From: Siphonobacter sp. SORGH_AS_0500
GTDB lineage: Bacteria; Bacteroidota; Bacteroidia; Cytophagales; Spirosomataceae
Length of the DNA stretch: 64,000 nt
Direction of reading: 5' to 3'
NCBI RefSeq assembly: GCF_002838835.1
Contig: NZ_NHPP01000004.1
Coordinates: forward strand, 62,001 to 126,000
Shown here: positions 25,649-34,580 of the stretch, in pieces
Position numbering within the stretch: position 1 is the first letter of the stretch
Layout: each line of letters starts with the position of its first letter
The notes under the pieces: model-generated
What the model was told of the DNA's origin: nothing
Seen by the model: the letters and a program-made list of their open reading frames with translations, nothing else
Databases searched by the model: none
Translations under genes and position numbers: made by a program

Positions 25649-26692
25649 ATGCCCCTCAATCGCAACGCTCTTATCCGTTACCGAACCATTGATCAATGTC
25701 TGCAAAACCGATATCGTAAATGGACGCTGGACAATCTAATGGACGCTTGTTCAGAAGCTTTGTACGAATTTCAGGGAATTGAAAAAGGCGTGAGTCGCCG
25801 GACAGTTCAGGCCGACCTTGAGATGATGCGAAGCTCGAAGCTGGGGTATGAAGCTCCCATTATCGTCGTTGATCGGAAGTATTACACATATGCGGATAAG
25901 AATTTCAGCATTACCAACATTCCGCTAAATGCTCAGGATATGCAGGTATTGAGTGAAGTTGCGGGCTTATTACAGCAATTCAAAGGCTTCCATCACTTCG
26001 TCGATTTACGGGAAATGGTGAGTAAACTGGAAGACAAGATTTATACCCAGCAGACGAGTAGTTCGCCCGTTGTTGATTTTGAGAAAAATGACCACTTGGT
26101 CGGCTTGAATTACATCGAAACCATTCGGAAAGCGATTGTTAACAAGACGACTTTGTGCATGACCTATCAGTCTTTCCGGGCCCGGCAACCCGCTACGTTT
26201 TGTTTTAGTGCTTTTTTACTGAAAGAATACCGAAACCGTTGGTTTGTATTGGGGCAATCGCATCAAAAACAGAAACCCATTTTAACCCTGGCATTAGACC
26301 GTATTCAAAATCTGGAAGAGGATAAAAAAGAAACTTACCGCGAGAATGACTCACTGGATTTGAAGACTTTTTACTCGGATGTAGTCGGGGTAACCAAAAC
26401 GCCGGGACAAAAAAGCTGTGAAGTGGTTTTCTGGGTAGATCCGACGAATGCCCCGTATGTAATCACCAAGCCGATTCATGCGTCACAAGAGCTAATTTCC
26501 AGAGACAAAACGGGTTCCATTTTTCGAATTAAGGTGGTTCTTAACTTTGAACTGGAGCGGGAATTATTAGGCTTTGGTGGAAAGCTGAAAGTAATAAGAC
26601 CTCGTTTGTTACGTAGTCGAATGATCAAATGCGTGCAATCGGCTCTGGCTAATTATGAAAACCCACTCGCTGAAAGTAATGAAGACGAATGA
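25649..26692 (+). CDS. WYL-domain transcriptional regulator with N-terminal winged HTH
   Basis: A 347-residue protein. The N-terminal about 90 residues carry a DeoR-like wHTH (LMDACSEALYEFQGIEKGVS, SRRTVQADLEMMRS). Residues about 150-240 form the WYL domain (TLCMTYQSFRARQPATFCFS, FLLKEYRNRWFVLGQSHQKQ), and the rest is the WCX extension (EVVFWVDPTNAPYVITKPIH, LERELLGFGGKLKVIRPRLL). WYL proteins sense nucleic acids or nucleotides and often control defence and repair genes. Divergent placement next to the TROVE operon suggests that it regulates both itself and TROVE. Its stop codon lies a few nt from that of the TIGR03915 gene. Confidence 0.9.
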   Translation: MPLNRNALIRYRTIDQCLQNRYRKWTLDNLMDACSEALYEFQGIEKGVSRRTVQADLEMMRSSKLGYEAPIIVVDRKYYTYADKNFSITNIPLNAQDMQVLSEVAGLLQQFKGFHHFVDLREMVSKLEDKIYTQQTSSSPVVDFEKNDHLVGLNYIETIRKAIVNKTTLCMTYQSFRARQPATFCFSAFLLKEYRNRWFVLGQSHQKQKPILTLALDRIQNLEEDKKETYRENDSLDLKTFYSDVVGVTKTPGQKSCEVVFWVDPTNAPYVITKPIHASQELISRDKTGSIFRIKVVLNFELERELLGFGGKLKVIRPRLLRSRMIKCVQSALANYENPLAESNEDE

Positions 26693-26696
26693 TTGC

Positions 26697-27464
26697 CTAA
26701 TAAACCTGCTTCTCCGTTAAATACCGCCAAAAGCGGCGGGGCATGCTTCGAACTTGTAGTTTAATATTCCGTCGGGAAGCGATGTTGGTGCTTTTGAAGT
26801 AATCCTTCCACAGCAACTGATACATTTCTTCATTCGTCTCCTCAGAAATGGGAGCGGGGAGATTACTGGTGTTATGCTTCTGGAAATCAATGTTAATAAG
26901 TTCCAGGTTTCGCAGGTCATAATAAAGACCGTACCGCCGCTGGTGGTCATAAATAACCCAGGGCTGATCGGCATAACGGTCTTTGAAGTGTTTGGCAATC
27001 AGTGGCAGAACGTTGTACTTTGGCTCTACCGGGGCATAATACATCCCATCGCTGGTTTGCTGAAAACGAATGAAGGCTTCCAGGTGATGCTTTTCCCGCT
27101 CTACTTTTCGGGCCATCTGAGTTACGTATAAAACGGAGTCATTCCCATAATTATCTTCTGGATTTTCTACGTCGCTGAAGACGTAAACGGCAAACTGAAA
27201 AAGGTGCTGAAAGGCTTCGGGTAACTCAGACAGAAAGGTGCAGTAAAAATTTCGCCAACCCGCGTTCGTCAGTTTTTTCTGTAAACCCGTAGCCACGCGG
27301 GTAGCTTTTTCAGCATCAGTACTAACAACATACGCCGGATTAAACGCACTTGGCTGGTAATGCTTTTCGGAGTTAACCAGAATAGCCCCCGGCTTGCGAT
27401 TATACCAATCGAAGATCAGGGTTAACAACCCTTCCAGCGTATCGTCAAAAACATAAGTTTCCAT
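26697..27464 (-). CDS. TIGR03915 family putative DNA repair protein
   Basis: A 255-residue protein of the TIGR03915/DUF4130 family, always found beside a TIGR03916 radical SAM protein. Recognisable stretches are YVFDDTLEGLLTLIFDWYNR at the N-terminus and HHLEAFIRFQQTSDGMYYAP followed by PLIAKHFKDRYADQPWVIYD. The radical SAM gene ends at the base next to this gene's ATG, so the two are co-translated. The biochemical activity is unknown; DNA modification or repair is assumed from the partner. Confidence 0.88.
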   Translation of the reverse strand: METYVFDDTLEGLLTLIFDWYNRKPGAILVNSEKHYQPSAFNPAYVVSTDAEKATRVATGLQKKLTNAGWRNFYCTFLSELPEAFQHLFQFAVYVFSDVENPEDNYGNDSVLYVTQMARKVEREKHHLEAFIRFQQTSDGMYYAPVEPKYNVLPLIAKHFKDRYADQPWVIYDHQRRYGLYYDLRNLELINIDFQKHNTSNLPAPISEETNEEMYQLLWKDYFKSTNIASRRNIKLQVRSMPRRFWRYLTEKQVY

Positions 27465-28727
27465 CTAAAACAGGCTTAACTGCTGCGTAGCGGCTTTCTG
27501 AAACTTCCCGTGGCTATTGCCCAAAATGAAGTTTTTGATTTGCGTAGGTTGCCAGTCTTTTGAAAGAAAAGGCGTATCCGCACAACGGATGAAATATTTG
27601 GCCCGATTATAAGCAATGCCAAGTTTTTGCAATTGATGCGTGCGTAACTGCCCAAAGCGACGAGCGGCAATGATTTTCTGAGCAGAGCCTACGCCAATAC
27701 CCGGTACGCGAAGAATCATGTCGTACTCAGCCTTATTGATGTCAATGGGAAATTCGTGCAGATTCCGTAAAGCCCAGCTTAGTTTGGGGTCAATTTCAGT
27801 TTCGAGATTGGGGTGAGCCTCATTGAGAATTTCTTCCACCCGGAATCGGTAAAATCGTAGTAACCAATCGGTTTGATACAAACGATTTTCCCGCAGTAAG
27901 GGAGGCTGACTCCCAATGGAAGGTAACAAACGGTCGTCTTCCCGAATGGGAACGTAACCTGAATAATAGACTCGTTTCAGCGAATAGTCTTTGTAAAAGC
28001 GATCGGCGGTATACATAACCTCCAGGTCCGATTCGGGTGTGGCTCCCACAACCATTTGAGTACTTTGCCCCGCCGGAACGAATTTAGGTGTACTTTTGAT
28101 CAGTTTGGTATCTGCCTTATAGATCTGAATTTGCTGATTAACAAAATGCAGCGGCTTCTTTACGTCTTCGTGGCTTTTCTCGGGAGCCACCAGTTTCAAA
28201 CCCGCCTCCGTTGGCATTTCTAGGTTAATACTCATCCGGTCAGCGTAAAGGCCCGCTTCCTGAATCAGTTCCTCACTGGCTCCGGGAATGGTTTTAAGGT
28301 GAATATAGCCATTAAAACGCTCCTCAATTCGAAGTTTCTTGACAATACGGAGCAGTCGCTCCATTGTATAATCCGCATTCTTGAAAATGCCGGAACTCAG
28401 AAATAATCCTTCGATGTAATTCCGACGATAGAAGTTGATTGTTAAATCAACGACTTCTTCGACCGTAAAAGCGGCCCGCTGCACATCGTTACTTTTTCGT
28501 GAAACGCAGAAGGCACAGTCGTAAATACAGTGATTGGTTAAGAGAATCTTCAGCAGGGACACGCAGCGACCATCTTCCGTGAACGAATGACAAATGCCAT
28601 TAGCTTTGCTGTCGCCCAAACCCTTATTCTCATTCTTGCGATTGCCTCCGCTGGATGCACAGGAGACGTCATACTTAGCTGCATCGGCAAGAATTTGTAG
28701 TTTTTCGCTGGCCCTGATTAAATTCAT
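27465..28727 (-). CDS. TIGR03916 putative DNA modification/repair radical SAM protein
   Basis: A 420-residue radical SAM enzyme. CIYDCAFC (in LLTNHCIYDCAFCVSRKSND) is the CxxxCxxC motif that binds the [4Fe-4S] cluster cleaving SAM. The C-terminal part contains helix-hairpin-helix DNA-binding motifs (LRVPGIGVGSAQKIIAARRF). Extra Cys residues near the N-terminus (SCASSGG and GICHSF) are typical of the family. Together with TIGR03915 it forms a two-gene unit thought to act on damaged nucleic acid. It is read on the same strand as the TROVE operon but separated by the opposite-strand WYL gene, so it is a separate transcript. Confidence 0.9.
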   Translation of the reverse strand: MNLIRASEKLQILADAAKYDVSCASSGGNRKNENKGLGDSKANGICHSFTEDGRCVSLLKILLTNHCIYDCAFCVSRKSNDVQRAAFTVEEVVDLTINFYRRNYIEGLFLSSGIFKNADYTMERLLRIVKKLRIEERFNGYIHLKTIPGASEELIQEAGLYADRMSINLEMPTEAGLKLVAPEKSHEDVKKPLHFVNQQIQIYKADTKLIKSTPKFVPAGQSTQMVVGATPESDLEVMYTADRFYKDYSLKRVYYSGYVPIREDDRLLPSIGSQPPLLRENRLYQTDWLLRFYRFRVEEILNEAHPNLETEIDPKLSWALRNLHEFPIDINKAEYDMILRVPGIGVGSAQKIIAARRFGQLRTHQLQKLGIAYNRAKYFIRCADTPFLSKDWQPTQIKNFILGNSHGKFQKAATQQLSLF

Positions 28728-29134
28728 ATTTATAATATTTGTGTAAATATATTAACTTAAAATAAGTAAAAACAGTTTAAATGAATATATTTAATAGTTA
28801 ATGAATAAATATTTTACCTAAAAATCTCTACCAGCGTTTAAAAATGGTCTATGTAATAGGGAAACCATGCATTAGCCTCTCACTTTGTTAGTGAGGGTAG
28901 TTGGGTGAAGTATTCATACTCCAAGCCTGTCATCCAGAGCGAAGCGAAGGATCTTATTGCGTTTGCGGATTAGCTTAGTGATGAGGAAACGTTAACAACC
29001 CCAACACTGACCCAGTCCACTGAAGCTCTCTCACTTCATTCGAGATGACAGTTTAGAGGACCTGCCGTTATTTCATCAATTGGAGAAGGCTTCTAAATCA
29101 TGGGTCTTGTACCGTTTTTTTACAGAGCACAAAA
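28728..29134. other. Intergenic region, no gene seen
   Basis: About 400 bp without coding potential between the radical SAM gene and the TPR gene. The A/T-rich first 100 bp probably holds the radical SAM promoter. The rest holds a MITE-like repeat (28927-29051) and a terminator. Confidence 0.5.
28927..29051. repeat. MITE-like 125-bp element with 8-bp terminal inverted repeats
   Basis: Bounded by ctgtcatc and gatgacag, with ccagagcgaagcgaaggatc next to the left end and ctctcacttcattcga near the right end. This layout matches a dispersed non-coding repeat often seen in Cytophagales genomes (from memory). A partial similar start (aagcctgtcatt) occurs near 31259. No transposase is present. Confidence 0.5.
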
Positions 29135-29162
29135 AAAGACCCGGATTATAGTCCGGGTCTTT
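29135..29162 (-). terminator. Terminator after the TPR-protein gene
   Basis: Perfect arms aaagacccgga / tccgggtcttt with a 6-nt loop, 20 nt downstream of the TPR stop on the minus strand and followed there by a T-run (TTTTTTTGTG). Confidence 0.85.
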
Positions 29163-29182
29163 GGTTGATAACTAACAGGTTA

Positions 29183-30589
29183 TTACTCCTTCTTATACTG
29201 CTCGATGATTTTGTAAAGAGCCTTCTGCGTCTCCAAACTGGTGAAGTATTCGAACAGCATAATGTGCATGTCGTAATTAAGCGTAAGGGCCGTTTCCAGG
29301 TATAAAAAGGCTTCGCGAAATTTGCCGTTATGAATCAGGTAAACAGTTAACTGATAATACAATTCCCCTTCATCCGGGCATTCGTCCAGAGCCTGATTAA
29401 TAACGTCGATGGCCTGATCAAAATCGCCCTGTTCGTAGTACAAGAGCGACCATTTTACCCAAATTTCAACGTCTTCAGGAGCAATTTCAACACCAGCTTT
29501 GTAGGCTTCTTCCGAAGAAAAAGCATTTCCAATGCGTTGTTCCGTTTCGGCTACGGCGAGCCAGTAATCGGCGTTTTTCTTGTTTAGGTTCAGGGCTTTC
29601 CGCAGGTAATGTAGAGCCTGAAACCATTTGTTCATTTCATACAGACAAACGCCCACCCCGTACCAGCCTTCATCCCACAACTGATCCAGAGCAATGGCAT
29701 CTTTATACTGCTTGATGGCCTCTTCATACTTCATTTGCTTTTCCAGACTGGCGGCCAGACAGCAAATGGTTTCGGGCGTTGGATCTTCATTCGCCAGCGT
29801 TTTTTCGTAAGCTTCCTGAGCTTCCTGAAAACGATCCAGGTTCATGTAGGTATTACCCAGATTGTAATACGCCGAGGCAAAATTTTTCTTCAGATACGTA
29901 GCATATTCGTAGGCTTCGGCAGCGTCATCGTACCGTTCCAGTTTCGAATAAGCGATACCGAGGTTATACCAGGCATTGTACGAAGAAGGATCACGATCCG
30001 TAAACTCCAGGTAATAGGGAAGGCTTTCTTCCAGTTTACCGAGTTGATCGAGGCAGTTTGCCAGCTCATATAAAGCATTTTCGTTACTCAAGTCGCCGTG
30101 AATGGCTTCGCGGTAATGCTCAATGGCTTCTTCAAATTTTCCCCATTGCTGGTAGGCCAGACCAATGTGGTAATGCACTTCATCTTTTTCTTCGGCGTAA
30201 TCGAGCACTTCTTTGAGCATTTCAATGGCATGCTCATAGTCGCCGATCAGGCCATAAACCGTACTACGGAGATAAAAAATGTCTAAATCATGAGGATTGA
30301 AAAGGGCCGCACGTTCCAGTAGATCGAGAGCTTCGTCGTACCGTTGAAAATTGGCCATAATCTGAGCCTGATTTAGCATCAACTCTAATGAATAGGGATA
30401 TTGAGATAACCCGTATTCGCAGGCTTTAAGAGCGTCCTCTAACTTGCCTTCTTCCAGATAGTGTTCAACAATTTGCTCGTAAGTATCCAGATCAAAGAAT
30501 GAATCTTCCCGACTATTCAACATATTCTCAAATCGTCTCACAGAATCCTGTGTTGTTTCCGGGCGGTCGTCGAATTCAGGTTGTTCCAT
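29183..30589 (-). CDS. Tetratricopeptide-repeat protein
   Basis: About 468 residues from ATG 30589 (an adjacent ATG at 30592 is equivalent). Almost the whole protein is about a dozen tandem TPR units, e.g. AYYNLGNTYMNLDRFQEAQE, AWYNLGIAYSKLERYDDAAE and VHYHIGLAYQQWGKFEEAIE. There is no signal peptide or catalytic domain. Acidic and soluble, it is likely a cytosolic scaffold for protein-protein contacts. Bacteroidota genomes carry many such proteins, so a specific role cannot be assigned. Confidence 0.9.
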   Translation of the reverse strand: MEQPEFDDRPETTQDSVRRFENMLNSREDSFFDLDTYEQIVEHYLEEGKLEDALKACEYGLSQYPYSLELMLNQAQIMANFQRYDEALDLLERAALFNPHDLDIFYLRSTVYGLIGDYEHAIEMLKEVLDYAEEKDEVHYHIGLAYQQWGKFEEAIEHYREAIHGDLSNENALYELANCLDQLGKLEESLPYYLEFTDRDPSSYNAWYNLGIAYSKLERYDDAAEAYEYATYLKKNFASAYYNLGNTYMNLDRFQEAQEAYEKTLANEDPTPETICCLAASLEKQMKYEEAIKQYKDAIALDQLWDEGWYGVGVCLYEMNKWFQALHYLRKALNLNKKNADYWLAVAETEQRIGNAFSSEEAYKAGVEIAPEDVEIWVKWSLLYYEQGDFDQAIDVINQALDECPDEGELYYQLTVYLIHNGKFREAFLYLETALTLNYDMHIMLFEYFTSLETQKALYKIIEQYKKE

Positions 30590-31106
30590 CATAAGGCAAC
30601 GGGTATAATGACAAACGTGAATAAACAAAGGTGGTTCTAACTACTTGTTAAGCAACCCACTAAGCACAATCACACTAATTCACGTTATTGGTTTTCATGT
30701 TAAGGAACATTCTAAGATATATAGAAAATTCCATTTTCCTAAGGTTAGACTTAAAAACTTGGGTGAACAAAAGCAAGCTTTAGAAGCTTTCTGCCCTGAA
30801 ATCACTCAGAATGAATTGAAGAGTTATTAGGATTTTTTTGGGGGGATAATCGAAAATAGGCTTTACAAGCGGCTTGGTTATTACTTATCCTATGTTTACT
30901 TAACCGATTGACTTTCGGATTTGTATGTATGAAAACCGTGGCTTTAAAACGGAGAACACAACCCAGCAGGGATTAGCTTTTCGTTGGTAGTATGGAATTA
31001 AGGAGAAAATCTTTGCTTACCGAATAGCGTGGCCGGGCCAGCGAAAAAGGAAAATGAACGGAGTTTAAGAGTCTCTCTAAAAATAAGGTTTTAATAAATG
31101 TTGCTT

Positions 31107-31153
31107 CCCTGGATGGAATCCAGGGCTATTTGAATATTGAACCCCGCTGGGAT
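31107..31153 (-). repeat. REP-like dispersed repeat, copy 1
   Basis: Contains ccctggatggaatccaggg (a short palindrome), then ctatttgaatattgaacccc. It has the same layout as the copies at 31181 (inverted) and 45957 (same orientation), which hold ccccgga...tccgggg palindromes followed by an A/T link and AACCCC. Confidence 0.6.
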
Positions 31154-31180
31154 TGTTGTTATCATAAATTTACAACAAAT

Positions 31181-31227
31181 AACCCCGGAGGGGTTAAACA
31201 TGGATAGCCCCGGATGGAATCCGGGGA
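31181..31227 (+). repeat. REP-like dispersed repeat, copy 2 (inverted relative to copy 1)
   Basis: Reads aaccccggaggggttaaa, a short A/T link, then ccccggatggaatccgggg. It lies 27 nt from copy 1 in the opposite orientation, so the pair forms a REPIN-like inverted doublet. Confidence 0.6.
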
Positions 31228-31345
31228 CTAAGGCAGGTTCCATCTGCCGTTATCCCTCAAGCCTGTCATTCACAGCCAAGGGAAGAAACGCATTCCGATT
31301 CGCATTAATGTCTTCGGTTACAAATTTTAGACAGCTTTTAAGATA

Positions 31346-31400
31346 TGATCTATTAAAGGTAAAGACCGCCAACGAGCGGGTCTTTACCTTTAATAGATCA
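31346..31400 (-). terminator. Very long terminator hairpin after the DUF2723 gene
   Basis: Arms of 21 bp are perfect (tgatctattaaaggtaaaga and onwards) around a small GC core. It ends 12 nt below the DUF2723 stop codon on the minus strand. It is symmetrical and would also work on the plus strand. Confidence 0.8.
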
Positions 31401-31411
31401 CAAAAACTTGA

Positions 31412-34411
31412 TTATTCCGCACCGCTACCATCATCTAAACGATTGCCTAGACGCTGATACTGGCGATTGAACATCTGTTCGTATTTGTTAGCTTCATTTT
31501 CCAGCTTGGCATCATGCAATTGCTGAACTACTAAATTCATTTCATAGAGGTTAACCCGAATGTCCTGACTATCGCCATTAGATTCAATGAAATAATTCAG
31601 GTTTTCGTCGCAACGCTTCATGATCGTTTGAGCCATTTGCAGAGCTTTTGCTTTTTCACCTACCGAAATCAGCGGTCCGATGAAGCTTACCGAAATCTGA
31701 TCGTAAGGAATAGCTTTGTCAGGAATAACTTCCAGACAGTGATTCAGAACGGCTTTAGCTTTGTCCAGTTTGTTTTCCTGAATCAGTTGATTCGCTAGAC
31801 GATAAAAGGCAATACGAGCCGACACTACGGGAGCTCCCCGGTACGTTTCGTCGTAATAAACCTTCGGGTTATTCATTTCACGCCAAGCCATTTTCGTCAT
31901 CATTTTCTCGTACATAATGTCCGAGTTAACGAAGCCGTCACGGGCACCGGGTACTTTGAATGGCATCAGACGATACGCATAACCTTCGAGTTGTAAAAAC
32001 TCTTTCAGACCCAGGAAGCTTTGTGAACCTAACGTCGAAGCAAAGTAAATCGGACGCTCAAAGTTGTTATGAGCGATGATGTCTAACTGAATTAACTCTG
32101 GCTTGGTGATGTCACTCTGACCATAACTCCAGGTAAGACGGTCGCTATTCAACAGAGGTTCGAATTCCTTAGAAACGATTCCCATCTGACGAATCTTCGT
32201 CGAGTCCAGTTTCAGCGAGAATACCGACGAAGGTAGCACGTTCATCTGGCCCAGGGTAGTCTGTACCTGAATAGCAGGGTTATTCTGTTTCACCAACTGA
32301 ATATATTCCTGTAAGTCAATGCCATCTTTTACGTTCGGGTTTTCAGAGAAAGGAATCTGATCGTTAATACCCGTACGGAAGTTATCCATCTCCAGAGAAA
32401 TCGGCAGGGGCTGAGACTCATACGTCTTCCGTTTCATCTGCTCGATATACCAGTCCGTACCTAATAAGGAAAGGTTACATACCCGAACGTCCGTACGGAA
32501 ATGTTCTACTTCCTGAACGTACCATAAAGGGAACGTATCGTTATCTCCACCTGTAAACAGAATGGCGTTCGGAGCACAGGAGCTTAACAGATTTTTCGCG
32601 AAATCGACCGAATGCCAGCGGTTCGAACGATCGTGGTTATCCCAGCTTTTCGCACCCATCATGATAGGTACGCCAATGGTTAATACGAAAGCTAAACCAC
32701 CCGTAGTGACCATATTCTTGGAAACGCGACTGAGTAACTGTTGCAAAGCAATAACACCTAAACCTGCCCATAGAGCAAAGAAATAGAACGAACCTACGTA
32801 GATGTAATCCCGTTCGCGAGGCTCGGTTGGGGGAGAGTTCAGGAATACCACCAGAGCCAGACCCGTCATAATAAAGCTGATGGCAACGATGAGCCAGTCT
32901 TTGTCTTTACGTAAGAATTGGAGCACAAATCCTAGCAATCCCAGAATCAAAGGCAACATGTAGAAATTGTCGTGGCCTTTGTTAGTGGCGATACTTTCCG
33001 GAAGGTTCGATTTGCCGGGACGCGTCCAGTCGGCCCACTCGTAATCACTTTCACGACCAGCGAAATTCCACATGAAATAACGCATGTACATAAAGCCCAT
33101 CTGACGGGTGAACATGTAACTAATGTTCTGTCCAAACGTCGGTTTTACGTAACGCGATTGATCAGTAGGATCTTTAGGTAATCCTAAAATAGAAGCGTAT
33201 AACTGGGCATGGCCGGGTTGTTGAGACCACAAGCGGGGAAGAAGCATTTGCTGATCTTTTTCCCACACGTATTCCGGTTTGTAGTCATAAATTTTATATT
33301 GACCGCCTTCCATTTTATACATCGGGTCGCCACGTTTAATGTCCGTTACACGAGCCGTGAAGAGCGGTCCATAAGTTAAGGAGCGGCTTCCGTATTGTTC
33401 ACGTTTGAGGTAACTCAGGTAGCTGATGGCATCCGAAGGATTGTTCTCGTTGATTGGCGGATTAAAGTTCGCCCGAACCAGTACCTGCGTGTAGGAAATG
33501 TAACCAATTAGTACAAACGCCAGTGATAAAACCGCTGTGCTCAGGGTAGGGTTATTTTTCTTCTGAGCGTAAATAACGCCGTAAATTACGGCTCCGAAAA
33601 AGACCACTACGAAGAACAGAACCCCCGTGTTATAAGGTAATCCAAAGGAGTTTGCGAAGAGTTTTTCAAAGAAGAAGGCCAGACCGGGAATGCCAGGAAT
33701 GATACCGGCATTGATAATACCCAGAATCACAACACCTACAACTAAGGCAGCAATCCCGCCGAAAAGCGTAGGCTTTTCTTTCTTCTTGAAGTAATATAGC
33801 AGAGCTAGAGAAGGAATCGTAACCAGGTTTAGTAAGTGAATACCGATGGAAAGACCCGTCAGATAAGCAATTAAAATGATCCATCGGTTAGCGGCGGATT
33901 CGTCTTCAATGAGTTCCCAGCGGTACATGGCCCAGAAAACCAGAGCAGTAAAGAAGGATGACATGGCGTATACTTCGGCCTCAACGGCTGAAAACCAGAA
34001 CGTATCACTAAAGGTATAGATCAAAGAACCCACAATCCCGGCTCCTAAGACGCCAATGCCTTCGCCCAAACTCAGTTGATCTGCTTTTTTATCGAAAAGC
34101 TTGCGACCCAGCATGGTGAGCGTCCAGAACATGAACAAAATGGTAAAGGCACTAGCCATGACGGACATCATGTTGATCCAGAATGCTACGCGGGTTAAGT
34201 CACTACCGGCAAACAGTGCGAACATTCTACCCAGAAGCAGGAAGATGGGTGCTCCGGGGGGGTGGGGTACCTGTAATTTAAAAGAACATGCAATGAATTC
34301 ACCACAATCCCAGAAACTGGCGGTTTGCTCAACGGTCGAGGCATAGGTGAACAACGCAATGGCAAAGACACTCCAACCCAGAAGGTTATTGAGCCGCTGA
34401 AAATTTTTCAT
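31412..34411 (-). CDS. DUF2723 family membrane protein (predicted GT-C-like transferase)
   Basis: A 999-residue inner-membrane protein conserved in Bacteroidota. The N-terminus has TVEQTASFWDCGEFIACSFK and LQVPHPPGAPIFLLLGRMFA, the DUF2723 hallmark with an acidic residue after helix 1, as in protein O-mannosyltransferases. About a dozen helices cover residues 1-580. The C-terminal about 400 residues are periplasmic and include a TPR-like region (VSARIAFYRLANQLIQENKL). It is thought to be a glycosyltransferase-like protein; substrate unknown. Single gene with its own terminator. Confidence 0.88.
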   Translation of the reverse strand: MKNFQRLNNLLGWSVFAIALFTYASTVEQTASFWDCGEFIACSFKLQVPHPPGAPIFLLLGRMFALFAGSDLTRVAFWINMMSVMASAFTILFMFWTLTMLGRKLFDKKADQLSLGEGIGVLGAGIVGSLIYTFSDTFWFSAVEAEVYAMSSFFTALVFWAMYRWELIEDESAANRWIILIAYLTGLSIGIHLLNLVTIPSLALLYYFKKKEKPTLFGGIAALVVGVVILGIINAGIIPGIPGLAFFFEKLFANSFGLPYNTGVLFFVVVFFGAVIYGVIYAQKKNNPTLSTAVLSLAFVLIGYISYTQVLVRANFNPPINENNPSDAISYLSYLKREQYGSRSLTYGPLFTARVTDIKRGDPMYKMEGGQYKIYDYKPEYVWEKDQQMLLPRLWSQQPGHAQLYASILGLPKDPTDQSRYVKPTFGQNISYMFTRQMGFMYMRYFMWNFAGRESDYEWADWTRPGKSNLPESIATNKGHDNFYMLPLILGLLGFVLQFLRKDKDWLIVAISFIMTGLALVVFLNSPPTEPRERDYIYVGSFYFFALWAGLGVIALQQLLSRVSKNMVTTGGLAFVLTIGVPIMMGAKSWDNHDRSNRWHSVDFAKNLLSSCAPNAILFTGGDNDTFPLWYVQEVEHFRTDVRVCNLSLLGTDWYIEQMKRKTYESQPLPISLEMDNFRTGINDQIPFSENPNVKDGIDLQEYIQLVKQNNPAIQVQTTLGQMNVLPSSVFSLKLDSTKIRQMGIVSKEFEPLLNSDRLTWSYGQSDITKPELIQLDIIAHNNFERPIYFASTLGSQSFLGLKEFLQLEGYAYRLMPFKVPGARDGFVNSDIMYEKMMTKMAWREMNNPKVYYDETYRGAPVVSARIAFYRLANQLIQENKLDKAKAVLNHCLEVIPDKAIPYDQISVSFIGPLISVGEKAKALQMAQTIMKRCDENLNYFIESNGDSQDIRVNLYEMNLVVQQLHDAKLENEANKYEQMFNRQYQRLGNRLDDGSGAE

Positions 34412-34580
34412 GAAGTAGTTTTATGCTAAATAATCTAATTACGGATGATGGTTGTAGGGATAGATTGGCCAAAAATAGCAAAAAGCCCCCGACCAATAGG
34501 GCTAGGGGCGTTAAAATCTGTTAAGTAATCTAAACGTTGGCTACCAGGAGATGGTTTTTAAAGAACTTTTGCTATGAAAA

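Larger units (their letters stand above)
30629..31345. other. About 720-bp intergenic region with repeats, no supported gene
   Basis: No conserved ORF. A 61-codon frame at 30645-30830 has no family features and is not called. The right half carries two REP-like repeats in opposite orientation (31107-31153 and 31181-31227). Confidence 0.5.

Noticed and set aside
30645..30830. 61-codon ORF upstream of the TPR gene
   Set aside because: No homology I recognise, no promoter or conserved start, and it lies in a repeat-rich non-coding region.
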